The notes beneath the pieces are model-generated. The model ran no database searches and was not told the DNA's origin. It was given only the letters and a program-made list of their open reading frames with translations. Made by a program: the position numbers and the translations under genes. From Chryseobacterium indicum (GTDB taxonomy: Bacteria; Bacteroidota; Bacteroidia; Flavobacteriales; Weeksellaceae): a stretch of 64,000 bases of DNA. The stretch is from NCBI RefSeq assembly GCF_021504595.1, contig NZ_JACSGT010000002.1:62001-126000 (forward strand), given 5' to 3'. Each line of letters begins with the position of its first letter. Position 1 is the stretch's first letter. Below, piece by piece: positions 9,110 through 18,109 of the stretch.

Positions 9110-9193
9110 GAATGGTCAATGGTCAATTGTGAATTTTGCTTCGCAAGTGAATTTTTAAATTGACAAGCAAAGCGAATTGATTATTGACCATTC
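9110..9193. repeat. 84-bp inverted-repeat element (REP/MITE-like)
   Basis: Ends are GAATGGTCAAT and ATTGACCATTC (11 bp, perfect). The interior holds further imperfect pairing (GCTTCGCAAG against AAGCAAAGCG). Related words recur near 24671-24735, 24940-24990 and 25829-25863, so it is probably a dispersed noncoding repeat of this genome. It lies between convergent genes and may act as a terminator. Confidence 0.6.
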
Positions 9194-9203
9194 ATTTTTA
9201 ATA

Positions 9204-10562
9204 TCATACAAATGCGCTGAAACCTGTAATTGATCTTCCTACGATAAGGGAGTTGATTTCCTTTGTTCCTTCATAAGAATAAATCGCTTCCGCATCGGCT
9301 ACAAATCTTGCGACATCATATTCGAGCAGAATTCCGTTTCCGCCCATCACTTCACGTGCTCTGGAAACAATATCCCTGGTTCTCATGGTACAGAAAACTT
9401 TTGCCAGAGAAGCGTGTTCGTCTTCTAAAATTCCTTCATCCTGCATTTCGGAAAGCCTGAAAACCATCGTCTGCATTGCCGTAAGATTAGAAAGCATCTC
9501 TACCAGATGTCCCTGAATCATCTGGAAAGAAGCAATCGGTTTTCCGAACTGTTCTCTTTTTCTTGTGTAATCCAGTGCACTTTCGTACGCTCCTCTTGCA
9601 CATCCTGTTGCCATCCATGCAACTCCGGCTCTCGTCATTTGCAGTACTTTTGCGGTATCTTTAAAAGAATTGGCATTCTGAAGTCTGTTTTCTTCTGTTA
9701 CTAAACAATCTTTCAGCGTAATCAAACCATTCTGAACAATTCTCAACGCCATTTTACCTTTGATTTTCTCAACGGAATACCCGGGATTGTCTTTTTCTAC
9801 GATAAATCCCTTCACTTCGCCGTCATCTAAATCTCTTGCCCAGATAATAATTAAATCCGCAAATGTTGCATTTCCGATCCATTTTTTCTGTCCGTTCAGG
9901 ATCCAGCCTTCTGGCGTTTTTTTACAGGTAACCGTTAATCCTCCTGCAGCTCCGGAGCCAACTTCAGGTTCTGTTAATCCAAAAGCTCCGATTTTTTCAA
10001 ATCTCTGCATCTGTGGAAGCCATTTCTGCTTTTGCTCTTCTGAACCGCAGATATATATGGAACCCATCGACAAACCGGACTGCACTCCGAAAAAAGTAGC
10101 AATAGAAGCATCAATTCTAGCCATTTCCATCGCAATAACGCCCTCCATTAAAAAAGGCATTCCGGGACAGCCGTAACCCTCGTAAGTAACTCCGCAGATA
10201 TTCAGTTTCTGAAATTTTGGGATTAATTCATGCGGAAACTCATCTCTCAGCCAATAATGATTAACAAGTGGTTTAACTTCTTTTTCCATGAATGCTCTCA
10301 CTTTTAACTGAATTTCACGCTGTTCAGGACTTAATGTATGATAGATATCGTAGAAATCGCCATCGATTGCAGGAAGCTCCTTTTTCTTCTTGTGAGGATC
10401 AAGCATTTTCATCATTCCGTTAAGCTGTTTATCGTCTAATTTGGAGAAATTTTCTATTAGCTTGGGAAGGTTTACTTTTTGAGAAATAGCACTCAACTGA
10501 TCAAAATCTATGGATCTGAATAATTCTATGGCGTTTCGGATTTTGGAAAAAGTATTTGACAT
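9204..10562 (-). CDS. Acyl-CoA dehydrogenase (glutaryl-CoA dehydrogenase-like)
   Basis: FAD flavoenzyme that alpha,beta-dehydrogenates acyl-CoA thioesters. 452 residues, about 60 longer than typical because of an N-terminal extension before the core starts at about residue 78. FAD/substrate-binding motifs are visible: FGLTEPEVGSGA (about residue 200) and WILNGQKKWIGNA. Catalytic base Glu431 is in SYEGTKEIN, the position used by glutaryl-CoA and short-chain enzymes. GcdH also decarboxylates, but the residues that decide this were not verified, so substrate remains open. Monocistronic, convergent with doxX. Confidence 0.85.
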   Translation of the reverse strand: MSNTFSKIRNAIELFRSIDFDQLSAISQKVNLPKLIENFSKLDDKQLNGMMKMLDPHKKKKELPAIDGDFYDIYHTLSPEQREIQLKVRAFMEKEVKPLVNHYWLRDEFPHELIPKFQKLNICGVTYEGYGCPGMPFLMEGVIAMEMARIDASIATFFGVQSGLSMGSIYICGSEEQKQKWLPQMQRFEKIGAFGLTEPEVGSGAAGGLTVTCKKTPEGWILNGQKKWIGNATFADLIIIWARDLDDGEVKGFIVEKDNPGYSVEKIKGKMALRIVQNGLITLKDCLVTEENRLQNANSFKDTAKVLQMTRAGVAWMATGCARGAYESALDYTRKREQFGKPIASFQMIQGHLVEMLSNLTAMQTMVFRLSEMQDEGILEDEHASLAKVFCTMRTRDIVSRAREVMGGNGILLEYDVARFVADAEAIYSYEGTKEINSLIVGRSITGFSAFV

Positions 10563-10768
10563 AATAATTTGTTGTGTTTGATTTGTAAAAGGACAGCAAA
10601 AATTACTCCGAAAAGGAGGTAGCTAAATCGTTAATAATTTACAAAATACTGAATTTCAAATAATTAAAATGGAATTTTTCTTTACAGAATTTTTACGTTC
10701 CATTTTCAAATATTACAAATGATTCTGTCTGAACTTTGGGATAAGCAAAACATTAAAAATCTATATCT

Positions 10769-11677
10769 ATGAAAACGAAGTACATCAGACTAAGCATCGC
10801 AACAGCACTTTTATTAGGGTTTTATTCATGCAAAAAAGGAGAAGTTTCTTCTTCAGAACTGGAAAAATATGCAACCGCAGATTCCGCAGCATCAATAACT
10901 TCAGACAGTGTTTCTTCTGTTGCAACGATGAAGGTAAAAGACAAACAGTTCATTAAAACAGCAGATGTAAATATGGAAGTAAAAGATGTGTACGAAGCAA
11001 CAATTTCAATCGAAAAATCGGTTCAGGATTTAGGCGGATTTGTAACACACAGCGACCTGAAAAGCAACGTGGTTTCTGAAGAAACTTACAACACATCAGA
11101 CGAACAGGCAATGCTGATAAAAAAATACCAGTCCGAAAATGCCATGCAGGTAAGAGTTCCCACAGAAAAACTGGGTGAACTGCTGACTTTAATTAACAAT
11201 AAAAAACTGTTCCTGAATGCAAGATCGATTCATGCGGAAGATGTAACGGCAAATATTAAATATTCTGCTCTGGAAGCTCAGCGAAACAAAAAAACAACCG
11301 ACAATATTGCTCAGATGAAAGTAAATAAAGACAAAGTAACCATGAGCGATGAAAATATGAAGGAAGGAAACAGCCAGCAACTGGAAAGCATGAATATGAC
11401 CGATATGCTGAAATACAGCACTGTTGACATTTACATTAAAGAACCCAAAATACGAATAGCAGAAATCGCTGTTACCAATACACAAAGCATAGACGACAAG
11501 TACAAATTTGATTTTCTGTACAGTGCAAAATCAGCTTTTGTGGAAGGATATTATCTGATCCAGAAAATTGTAGTAGGACTCATCACGGTTTGGCCAATTG
11601 TATTAATCGGAATTGCCGCTGTTTATTTTGTAAGAAAAAGAAAACCTTTTAAAAAACAGCATAGTACAGAAATTTAG
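10769..11677 (+). CDS. DUF4349 lipoprotein
   Basis: 302 residues. SPII signal peptide with lipobox GFYSC (Cys21). The DUF4349 domain spans about residues 60-265: a strand-rich half (IKTADVNMEVKDVYEAT...GGFVTHSD), a helical coiled-coil-like insert (about residues 165-210) and a return segment. A transmembrane helix (about residues 272-290) ends in a basic RKRKPFKK tail. Having both a lipid anchor and a C-terminal helix is typical of this family, whose function is unknown. A terminator follows. Confidence 0.8.
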   Translation: MKTKYIRLSIATALLLGFYSCKKGEVSSSELEKYATADSAASITSDSVSSVATMKVKDKQFIKTADVNMEVKDVYEATISIEKSVQDLGGFVTHSDLKSNVVSEETYNTSDEQAMLIKKYQSENAMQVRVPTEKLGELLTLINNKKLFLNARSIHAEDVTANIKYSALEAQRNKKTTDNIAQMKVNKDKVTMSDENMKEGNSQQLESMNMTDMLKYSTVDIYIKEPKIRIAEIAVTNTQSIDDKYKFDFLYSAKSAFVEGYYLIQKIVVGLITVWPIVLIGIAAVYFVRKRKPFKKQHSTEI

Positions 11678-11721
11678 CGATCCTAACTTCGGTTATCTAT
11701 ATATATTTTAAATTTTACAAT

Positions 11722-11749
11722 AAACCTTCGGTAAATCCGGAGGTTTTTT
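11722..11749. terminator. Terminator between convergent genes
   Basis: Stem AAACCTTCGG / CCGGAGGTTT (one mismatch) followed by TTTT, 45 bases after the DUF4349 stop and 5 bases from the end of the opposing gene. Confidence 0.75.
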
Positions 11750-11753
11750 ATGC

Positions 11754-13184
11754 TTAAAACTTTCTTTTCAGGATTTCAGGTTTTGTTTTATAAAGATGAA
11801 GAATTAGTTCTCCAAACAATGTATTTGCCCACGCAAACCATGATCTTGTAAAATCTTTCGGATTATCTACATCAAAAGATTCGTGGATAAATCCGGTTCC
11901 GGCATGTGTGGCTTTCAGTATTTTCAGACAGGAAACAATTTCTTCGTTATCATCCGTTGTCAAAGCCTGCATAATCAAACCTAAAGGCCAGATTTTATGC
12001 TCTCCGATGTGCGGTCCGCCAATTCCTTTGGCAAATTTACCTTCACTAAACCAAGGATTTGCTTTACTTAAAGAAAATTTTCGGGTATTTTTATAGATTT
12101 CATCTTCTTTGGATCTGTAACCCAAATACGGAATGGATAATAAATTCGGGACATTGGCATCATCCATAAATAAAGCATTCCCGAAACCATCAATTTCCAA
12201 GGCGTAAATTTTACCCGCAGTCGGATGATTTAAAACTGCATATTTCTGAATGGCTTCATCCACTTCTTCTGCTAAATTTTTAAACTGAGCAGCGGTATTT
12301 TCATCTTTAAAAATTTCAGAAAAAATTTCAGCAGTTTCCCTCAAAGAAACGACCGCAAACATATTGGAAGAAATTAAAAACGGATAAAAAGTCGCATCGT
12401 CCGAAGGTCTGAACATTGCATGAATCAGCCCTAATTTCTTTGTAGGATTTCCATAGCCTCCTACAAATTGTGTATCCAAAGGATTTCCGTTGGATCGTTG
12501 AAATTTGTACGGACCTTTTGAGTCTTTTCGCTGCTGTTCTTTAAAAGTCTGCAAAATTAAAAGCATCGCTTTTTTCCAGTCGGTCTCAAAAATAGAAGAA
12601 TCTCCTGTTATTTTCCAGTAGTTGTAAGATAATCTCATAACATAGCACAAAGAATCAATTTCCCATTTCCGCTCGTGAATTCCTGGTTTCATTTGCGTTG
12701 AATCGTTTTTCCATTCGCTTATTTTGTTTGAATTATCAAAAAACGCGTTCGCATAAGGATCAAGAAGAACGCATTCCACCTGCTTATTAATGACGCCTTT
12801 CAGAAGATTTTTCAGTTTTTCATCTTCATTGGCAAGACTTAAATACGGATAAACCTGTGCCGAAGAATCACGAAGCCACATCGCATCAATATCTCCCGTG
12901 ATAACATAGGTATAAGGTTTATTATTTTTCCGGTAAAATTTTACGGTTGTATCAAGCGTATTTGGGAAACAGTTTTCAAACAACCAAGCCAATTCTTCAT
13001 CTGCAATTGACTTTTTTATTGTTTTAATGGTTTTTTCAACAGCTTCTGAAGTGAATTTTCTCTCGCTCATTGGAGGTCTTTTGGAAATATATTCGTCTGA
13101 AAATATAAATCGTACAGAATTGGGAATCGCAAAGAACCCAATTCCTGCTCCTGATTTTTTTATGAATTCTCTTCTGTTAACCAT
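11754..13184 (-). CDS. Glycoside hydrolase family 125 (exo-alpha-1,6-mannosidase)
   Basis: 476 residues, matching GH125 (formerly DUF1237), metal-independent (alpha/alpha)6-barrel exo-mannosidases trimming alpha-1,6-mannose. The start shows a twin-arginine signal (NRREFIKKSGAGIGFFAIP), pointing to Tat export. Family hallmarks are GDIDAMWLRDSSAQV (about residue 96), VLLDPYANAFF, DDATFYPFL and the C-terminal GTGFIHESFDVDNP and FTRSWFAWANTLFGEL. No polysaccharide-utilisation genes (SusC/SusD) adjoin it, so its substrate is inferred only from the family; host or yeast N-glycans are possible. Confidence 0.88.
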   Translation of the reverse strand: MVNRREFIKKSGAGIGFFAIPNSVRFIFSDEYISKRPPMSERKFTSEAVEKTIKTIKKSIADEELAWLFENCFPNTLDTTVKFYRKNNKPYTYVITGDIDAMWLRDSSAQVYPYLSLANEDEKLKNLLKGVINKQVECVLLDPYANAFFDNSNKISEWKNDSTQMKPGIHERKWEIDSLCYVMRLSYNYWKITGDSSIFETDWKKAMLLILQTFKEQQRKDSKGPYKFQRSNGNPLDTQFVGGYGNPTKKLGLIHAMFRPSDDATFYPFLISSNMFAVVSLRETAEIFSEIFKDENTAAQFKNLAEEVDEAIQKYAVLNHPTAGKIYALEIDGFGNALFMDDANVPNLLSIPYLGYRSKEDEIYKNTRKFSLSKANPWFSEGKFAKGIGGPHIGEHKIWPLGLIMQALTTDDNEEIVSCLKILKATHAGTGFIHESFDVDNPKDFTRSWFAWANTLFGELILHLYKTKPEILKRKF

Positions 13185-13319
13185 AGTCTGATGAAAATTT
13201 TATTAAAAGTAGTGATTTTACGATTTGAATAAAGTGTTAAACTAATTTTTATCGAAGAAACATCATGAAATCTCAATAAATCTGATAAGATTCCGTTAAG
13301 AAGAAAATAATAACCGCTC

Positions 13320-14192
13320 ATGTTAAAAAAAATTAATTTTTCTGTATTTGTTTTACTCTCAACCACAGTCTTTTCCCAAACTCAAATTAAAGTTTTAGAT
13401 GCCGAAAATAAAACCAATATTCCTTACGCTAAAATTATTTTAAAAGGAAAAGATTATTATAAAAATACAGAACAAAATGGAGATGTAACCTTGGAGAAAG
13501 ATGAAGAAATTGATCACATTGAATCGTTTGGGTATGAAAACTATTATATTTCCCAAAAAGATAATATTTATTTTCTCAAACCAAAATTCAAAGATATAGA
13601 AGGAGTAGAAATTTCCAAACCTAAGTTTACGCAAAGCTATATTATCGGAAGCCTTAAAGAAGATAATTTTGGGTTTATGTCCGGACTAAGAACGTGGGAA
13701 GTTCTTAATTTTTTTGCCAATAAAGATAAAACAGAAAAAAAATTTATCAAAAAGATTAAAATACTTACAGATGTAAAAAAAACAAAACAAGATGCTGTTT
13801 TCAATCTGGTTATTTATGAAAATGTGGAAGGCCATACAGGAACTGAAAAACTTAAAAATATTGTTGTAACCTGCAAAAAAGGCAAAAACATTACAGAGAT
13901 AGATTTTTCTAAGAATCCTGTTACATTTCCAAAAGAAGGTTTATTCATCGGTGTTGAATGGATTATGAATGAACAAAATCATTATCAGGATAAAATAACT
14001 GTTATTCATTCTGACGGAACAAAAGAAAAGAACAAAATTGTTGACCGCGTAAATCCGTGGTTCTTTGGTTATACCTCACCATCAGCAAATACTTTTGGGA
14101 GAACTTCGGATAACATTCAGTCTTCCAATAATCAACATTATAAATTTGCTAATGCTCATAATCTGTCAATAGAAATTGAAATTACAAATTAA
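13320..14192 (+). CDS. Secreted protein with carboxypeptidase-regulatory-like N-domain
   Basis: 290 residues with a signal peptide (about 1-20, cleavage after VFSQ). Residues 21-90 resemble a carboxypeptidase-like regulatory beta-sandwich (IKVLDAENKTNIPYAKIILKG), the domain often found at the start of Bacteroidetes outer-membrane proteins. The rest is strand-rich, Lys/Asn/Thr-rich and not recognised. Notably AT-rich, with many Lys codons. Divergent from the GH125 gene, with 135 bp between starts. Function unknown. Confidence 0.65.
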   Translation: MLKKINFSVFVLLSTTVFSQTQIKVLDAENKTNIPYAKIILKGKDYYKNTEQNGDVTLEKDEEIDHIESFGYENYYISQKDNIYFLKPKFKDIEGVEISKPKFTQSYIIGSLKEDNFGFMSGLRTWEVLNFFANKDKTEKKFIKKIKILTDVKKTKQDAVFNLVIYENVEGHTGTEKLKNIVVTCKKGKNITEIDFSKNPVTFPKEGLFIGVEWIMNEQNHYQDKITVIHSDGTKEKNKIVDRVNPWFFGYTSPSANTFGRTSDNIQSSNNQHYKFANAHNLSIEIEITN

Positions 14193-14245
14193 GCTCAGAC
14201 ATTTGATTTTTAATTATCCATTAATACGATTGAACTAAAATTCCG

Positions 14246-14253
14246 TAAATTTG
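14246..14253 (+). promoter_or_regulatory. Promoter -7 element for pgi
   Basis: TAAATTTG matches TAnnTTTG, 78 bases upstream of the pgi ATG. A TTG lies only 13 bases further upstream, shorter than the usual spacing. Confidence 0.35.
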
Positions 14254-14331
14254 CAAATCAATAATTTTGCACGAGGATTTGGTATTCAATAATCCTGAAT
14301 CCGAAGTCACAAAACCTTAATTTCTAAAGAT

Positions 14332-15972
14332 ATGCTATCAAAAATAAATCCTACTCAAACCAATAGCTGGAAAGCGCTTGACGAACAATTTGCCAACAAT
14401 GATTTCGATTTAAGAAGCCTTTTCCAATACAATCCGAACCGTTTTAATGAATTTTCAATCAAAAGACCTAATTTTTTGTTTGATTATTCTAAAAATTTAA
14501 TTGATTCCAAAACAAAAAATCTACTTTTAAATCTTGCAGAAGAATGCGAACTGAAAGATGCGATTTCTAAAATGTTTTCGGGAGATAAAATTAACGAAAC
14601 GGAAGGAAGAGCTGTCCTTCATACTGCTTTGAGGGATTTTTCAGATAAAGAAGTTTTGGTAGACGGCGAAAATATCAAGCCTCAGATCAAAAGAGTTCTG
14701 GATCATATGAAATCTTTTTCCGAAAGCATTATTTCGGGAGATCACAAAGGTTTTACCGGAAAAGAAATTACAGATGTGGTGAACATCGGAATCGGAGGTT
14801 CAGACTTGGGACCTGTAATGGTAGTTTCAGCTCTGAAGCATTTTAAAACAAGGTTAAACGTTCATTTTGTTTCCAATGTAGACGGAAATCATCTGGCGGA
14901 AACTGTGAAAACTTTAAATCCTGAAACCACTTTATTTATCATTGCTTCCAAAACATTTACCACTCAGGAAACAATGACGAATGCCAACTCAGCCAAAGAC
15001 TGGTTCTTAAAAGCGGGAAAACAGGAAGATGTGGCAAAACATTTTGTCGCTTTATCAACTAACGTTCAGGCAGTTAAGAACTTCGGCATTGCAGAAGAAA
15101 ATATTTTCGAATTCTGGGATTGGGTTGGCGGAAGATACTCGCTTTGGAGTGCAATCGGCTTAAGTATTGTTCTTGCAGTGGGTTATGAAAATTTTGAACA
15201 ACTATTAAGAGGAGCTTACGATACAGATCAGCATTTTCAGACGGCTGATTTCGGGGAAAACATTCCTGTTTTAATGGGACTGATCGGAATCTGGTACAGA
15301 AACTTCTATGCAGCAACCACTCATGCAATCCTTCCGTACTCGCAATATTTAGACCGTTTTCCTGCTTATTTCCAGCAGGGTGATATGGAAAGTAACGGAA
15401 AATGTGTGGACAGAAACGGCGAATTTGTAGAATATGAAACAGGGCCGATCATTTGGGGAGAACCGGGAACAAACGGACAACACGCTTTCTATCAGTTGAT
15501 TCATCAAGGAACAGAACTGATTCCGGCAGATTTTATTGCGTATGCAAAAAGCCCGAATAAAGTTTCTGACCATCAGGATAAATTACTGGCGAACTTTTTT
15601 GCTCAGACTGAAGCTCTTGCATTCGGGAAAACGGAAGAAGAAGTAGAAGCAGAATTAAAAGCTTCAGGAAAATCTGAAGAAGAAATTGAATTCTTATTAA
15701 ATTATAAAGTCTTCCACGGTAACACACCAACTAACTCAATATTATTCAATGAATTAACTCCTTTTTCATTAGGACAGTTAATTGCGTTATATGAGCATAA
15801 AATTTTCGTTCAGGGGGTAATCTGGAATATTTTCAGTTTCGACCAGTTCGGTGTGGAATTAGGAAAAGTTTTAGCCAATAAAATTTTACCGGAACTTGAA
15901 AATAATGAGACGGTTAATTCTCACGATTCTTCAACCAACGGATTGATTAATTATTATAAAGCAAACAAATAA
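14332..15972 (+). CDS. pgi: Glucose-6-phosphate isomerase
   Basis: Interconverts glucose-6-phosphate and fructose-6-phosphate in glycolysis/gluconeogenesis; cytoplasmic. 546 residues, the size of the long E. coli-type enzyme. Signatures include [14 protein letters not shown] (about residue 152), [14 protein letters not shown] (phosphate-binding SIS motif, about 205), [13 protein letters not shown] (about 265), DMESNGK (about 350), [18 protein letters not shown] and the C-terminal [16 protein letters not shown] signature. Complete and well conserved. Confidence 0.97.
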   Translation: MLSKINPTQTNSWKALDEQFANNDFDLRSLFQYNPNRFNEFSIKRPNFLFDYSKNLIDSKTKNLLLNLAEECELKDAISKMFSGDKINETEGRAVLHTALRDFSDKEVLVDGENIKPQIKRVLDHMKSFSESIISGDHKGFTGKEITDVVNIGIGGSDLGPVMVVSALKHFKTRLNVHFVSNVDGNHLAETVKTLNPETTLFIIASKTFTTQETMTNANSAKDWFLKAGKQEDVAKHFVALSTNVQAVKNFGIAEENIFEFWDWVGGRYSLWSAIGLSIVLAVGYENFEQLLRGAYDTDQHFQTADFGENIPVLMGLIGIWYRNFYAATTHAILPYSQYLDRFPAYFQQGDMESNGKCVDRNGEFVEYETGPIIWGEPGTNGQHAFYQLIHQGTELIPADFIAYAKSPNKVSDHQDKLLANFFAQTEALAFGKTEEEVEAELKASGKSEEEIEFLLNYKVFHGNTPTNSILFNELTPFSLGQLIALYEHKIFVQGVIWNIFSFDQFGVELGKVLANKILPELENNETVNSHDSSTNGLINYYKANK

Positions 15973-16016
15973 AATTATTGCTGATTTTCATTAATTTTGA
16001 TTAAAAATACAAAGAT

Positions 16017-16235
16017 ATGAGTACTATTACCATTCATCTTAAAAATAAAGAAGAAGAAACTTTAATGGAAAATCTTTTGAAAAAGATGAAAATCAGCTTT
16101 GAAAAAAATGAGGATGATTTTGAGCTGACGGATGAAATGAAGAGGGTGATTGATGAAAGAAAAGCTAAAAGCCACAAAGAGTTTACTCCGGCTAGAGATT
16201 TTTTAAAAAAGTTGAAAAAAGATCATGGCATTTGA
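16017..16235 (+). CDS. Putative antitoxin of a RelE/ParE-type pair
   Basis: 72-residue charged protein: a short strand (STITIHLKN), then helices rich in Lys and Glu, as in RelB/ParD-like antitoxins. It overlaps the toxin gene by 11 bases, the usual translational coupling. The DNA-binding fold is not obvious, so the assignment relies mainly on gene order and size. It probably neutralises the toxin and represses the operon. Confidence 0.65.
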   Translation: MSTITIHLKNKEEETLMENLLKKMKISFEKNEDDFELTDEMKRVIDERKAKSHKEFTPARDFLKKLKKDHGI

Positions 16236-16515
16236 AATTTTTCAATATCCTGAAGCAGATGAAGATATTTTGGAAGCTATAAATTATTATAAAGAAATTT
16301 CTAGTTCCGCAGCATCCAACTTCGAAAAGCAACTTTCAAAAGCTTATGATCAATTGGAAAGAAATCCTTTTTTCCAAATTCGATACGATGATGTCAGAGT
16401 TCTTCCTCTTAAAAAGTTCCCTTACATAATTTTATTTCATATTGATGAAATTAAAAAATGTGTTTATGTAATTTCCGTTTTCTGCACCCACCAGAATCCG
16501 GAAAAATATCCATAA
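16225..16515 (+). CDS. Type II toxin, RelE/ParE family
   Basis: 96 residues with the ParE/RelE fold pattern: N-terminal strand FEIFQYPEADEDILEAINYY, a helical hairpin (FEKQLSKAYDQLERNP), then strands VRVLPLKKFPYIILFHID and CVYVISVFC, ending in a basic/His tail (THQNPEKYP). ParE members poison gyrase and RelE members cleave mRNA on ribosomes; the key residues are too variable to choose by eye. It forms a two-gene module placed between pgi and folD. Confidence 0.8.
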   Translation: MAFEIFQYPEADEDILEAINYYKEISSSAASNFEKQLSKAYDQLERNPFFQIRYDDVRVLPLKKFPYIILFHIDEIKKCVYVISVFCTHQNPEKYP

Positions 16516-16546
16516 AAAAATCTAATAAAAAGTAATAAAGTAAAAA

Positions 16547-17431
16547 ATGGCACAAATTCTTGACGGATTAAAAGTATCCAAAGAAATAAAACAGGAAATT
16601 AAGGCTGAAGTAGAAAAAATTCTTGCCAACAAGAGAAGGGCTCCGCATTTGGTAGCGATTCTTGTAGGAAACAACGGGGCGAGTAAGGCTTACGTAAATG
16701 CAAAGGTGAAAGATTGTGAAGAGGTCGGATTTCAGTCAAGCTTAATTAAATTTCCAAGCACCGTTTCTGAATCTGAATTATTGGAAAAAATCGACGAATT
16801 AAACAAATCTAAAGCAGTGGACGGATTTATCGTTCAGTTGCCTTTGCCAAAACAGATTGATCAGGAAAAAATTATTAACGCAATCGATCCGAGAAAAGAT
16901 GTTGACGGTTTCCATCCTGAAAATTTCGGGAAAATGGCTTTGGAAATGGATACTTTTTTACCGGCAACACCGTTTGGAATTTTGACCTTACTGGAAAGAT
17001 ACAATATTGAAACAAAAGGTAAAGACTGTGTTATCATCGGAAGAAGTAAAATTGTAGGAAGACCTATGAGTATTTTAATGGGAAGAAAAGATTTCCCGGG
17101 AAATTCTACGGTAACTTTAACGCACTCTTATACAAAAGACATCGAAGAATATACTAAAAAAGCAGACATCGTAATTACCGCTTTAGGCGATCCTCATTTC
17201 TTAAAAGGTGAAATGATTAAAGACGGAGCTGTAATTGTGGACGTTGGTATTACAAGAGTAGACGACGATTCTCCGAAAGGATACTATTTGGCAGGTGATG
17301 TAGATTTCGATAGCTGTGCTGCGAAAGCAAGCTGGATCACGCCGGTTCCGGGAGGAGTAGGACCTATGACAAGAGCAATGCTGATGAAAAACACCATCAT
17401 TGCTTATAAAACTTCGGTCTATAACGACTAA
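16547..17431 (+). CDS. folD: Bifunctional methylenetetrahydrofolate dehydrogenase/cyclohydrolase
   Basis: Interconverts 5,10-methylene-THF and 10-formyl-THF with NADP+, feeding purine and fMet synthesis. 294 residues. Seen: substrate-site motif SKAYVNAKVKDCEEVG with the catalytic Lys, GFIVQLPLPKQID (about residue 97), the PATPFG loop, nucleotide-binding VIIGRSKIVGRPMSILM, and PVPGGVGPMTRAML near the C-terminus. It lies 6 bases upstream of queE, so the two are probably co-transcribed. Confidence 0.97.
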   Translation: MAQILDGLKVSKEIKQEIKAEVEKILANKRRAPHLVAILVGNNGASKAYVNAKVKDCEEVGFQSSLIKFPSTVSESELLEKIDELNKSKAVDGFIVQLPLPKQIDQEKIINAIDPRKDVDGFHPENFGKMALEMDTFLPATPFGILTLLERYNIETKGKDCVIIGRSKIVGRPMSILMGRKDFPGNSTVTLTHSYTKDIEEYTKKADIVITALGDPHFLKGEMIKDGAVIVDVGITRVDDDSPKGYYLAGDVDFDSCAAKASWITPVPGGVGPMTRAMLMKNTIIAYKTSVYND

Positions 17432-17437
17432 TTTAAA

Positions 17438-18067
17438 ATGAATTTAACAGAAGAAATATTATTAAAAGAAGGTAAAATGCTCCCAGTAATGGAGCATTTT
17501 TACACTCTTCAGGGAGAAGGAGCGCATACCGGAAAAGCAGCCTATTTCATCAGATTAGGTGGTTGCGATGTCGGTTGCCATTGGTGTGATGTAAAAGAAA
17601 GCTGGGATCCGAATCTCCATCCTTTAATGAATGCGGAAGACATTGCAGAAACCGCAGCTAAACATTGTAAAACAATCGTTTTAACAGGAGGAGAACCTCT
17701 GATGTGGAATCTTGATATTTTAACCGGAAAGTTAAAAGAATTAGGCTGTTCTATTCATATCGAAACTTCGGGAGCTTATCCGATGAGCGGACAAATCGAC
17801 TGGATTACCCTTTCTCCAAAGAAAACCGGACTTCCGAAGGAAGAAATTTATACTAAAGCACATGAGCTGAAAGTCATCGTTTTCAATAACAATGATTTTA
17901 AATTCGCTCAGGAACAGGCTGCAAAGGTATCGGAAAACTGCACACTGTATCTTCAGAGCGAATGGAGCAAAAGGGATGAAATGTATCCTAAAATTACCGA
18001 CTTTATTTTGGAAAATCCGGAGTGGAGGGCATCAGTTCAGACCCATAAGTATCTGAATATCCCATAA
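17438..18067 (+). CDS. queE: 7-carboxy-7-deazaguanine synthase
   Basis: Radical-SAM enzyme that makes the 7-deazaguanine core of queuosine by ring contraction of CPH4. 209 residues. The compact radical-SAM cluster motif is GGCDVGCHWCD (Cys-x3-Cys-x2-Cys), followed by the SAM-contacting TGGEPLMW. FYTLQGEGAHTG near the N-terminus is typical of QueE. The other queuosine genes are not in this window. Probably translated from the folD transcript. Confidence 0.93.
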   Translation: MNLTEEILLKEGKMLPVMEHFYTLQGEGAHTGKAAYFIRLGGCDVGCHWCDVKESWDPNLHPLMNAEDIAETAAKHCKTIVLTGGEPLMWNLDILTGKLKELGCSIHIETSGAYPMSGQIDWITLSPKKTGLPKEEIYTKAHELKVIVFNNNDFKFAQEQAAKVSENCTLYLQSEWSKRDEMYPKITDFILENPEWRASVQTHKYLNIP

Positions 18068-18109
18068 AAAATATGTAACTTAGCCTTTCGTATCCGTAAT
18101 TGCCTATAG

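Noticed and set aside
13160..13366. Minus-strand 68-aa frame across the GH125/secreted-protein divergent region
   Set aside because: Overlaps both real starts, no recognisable features.
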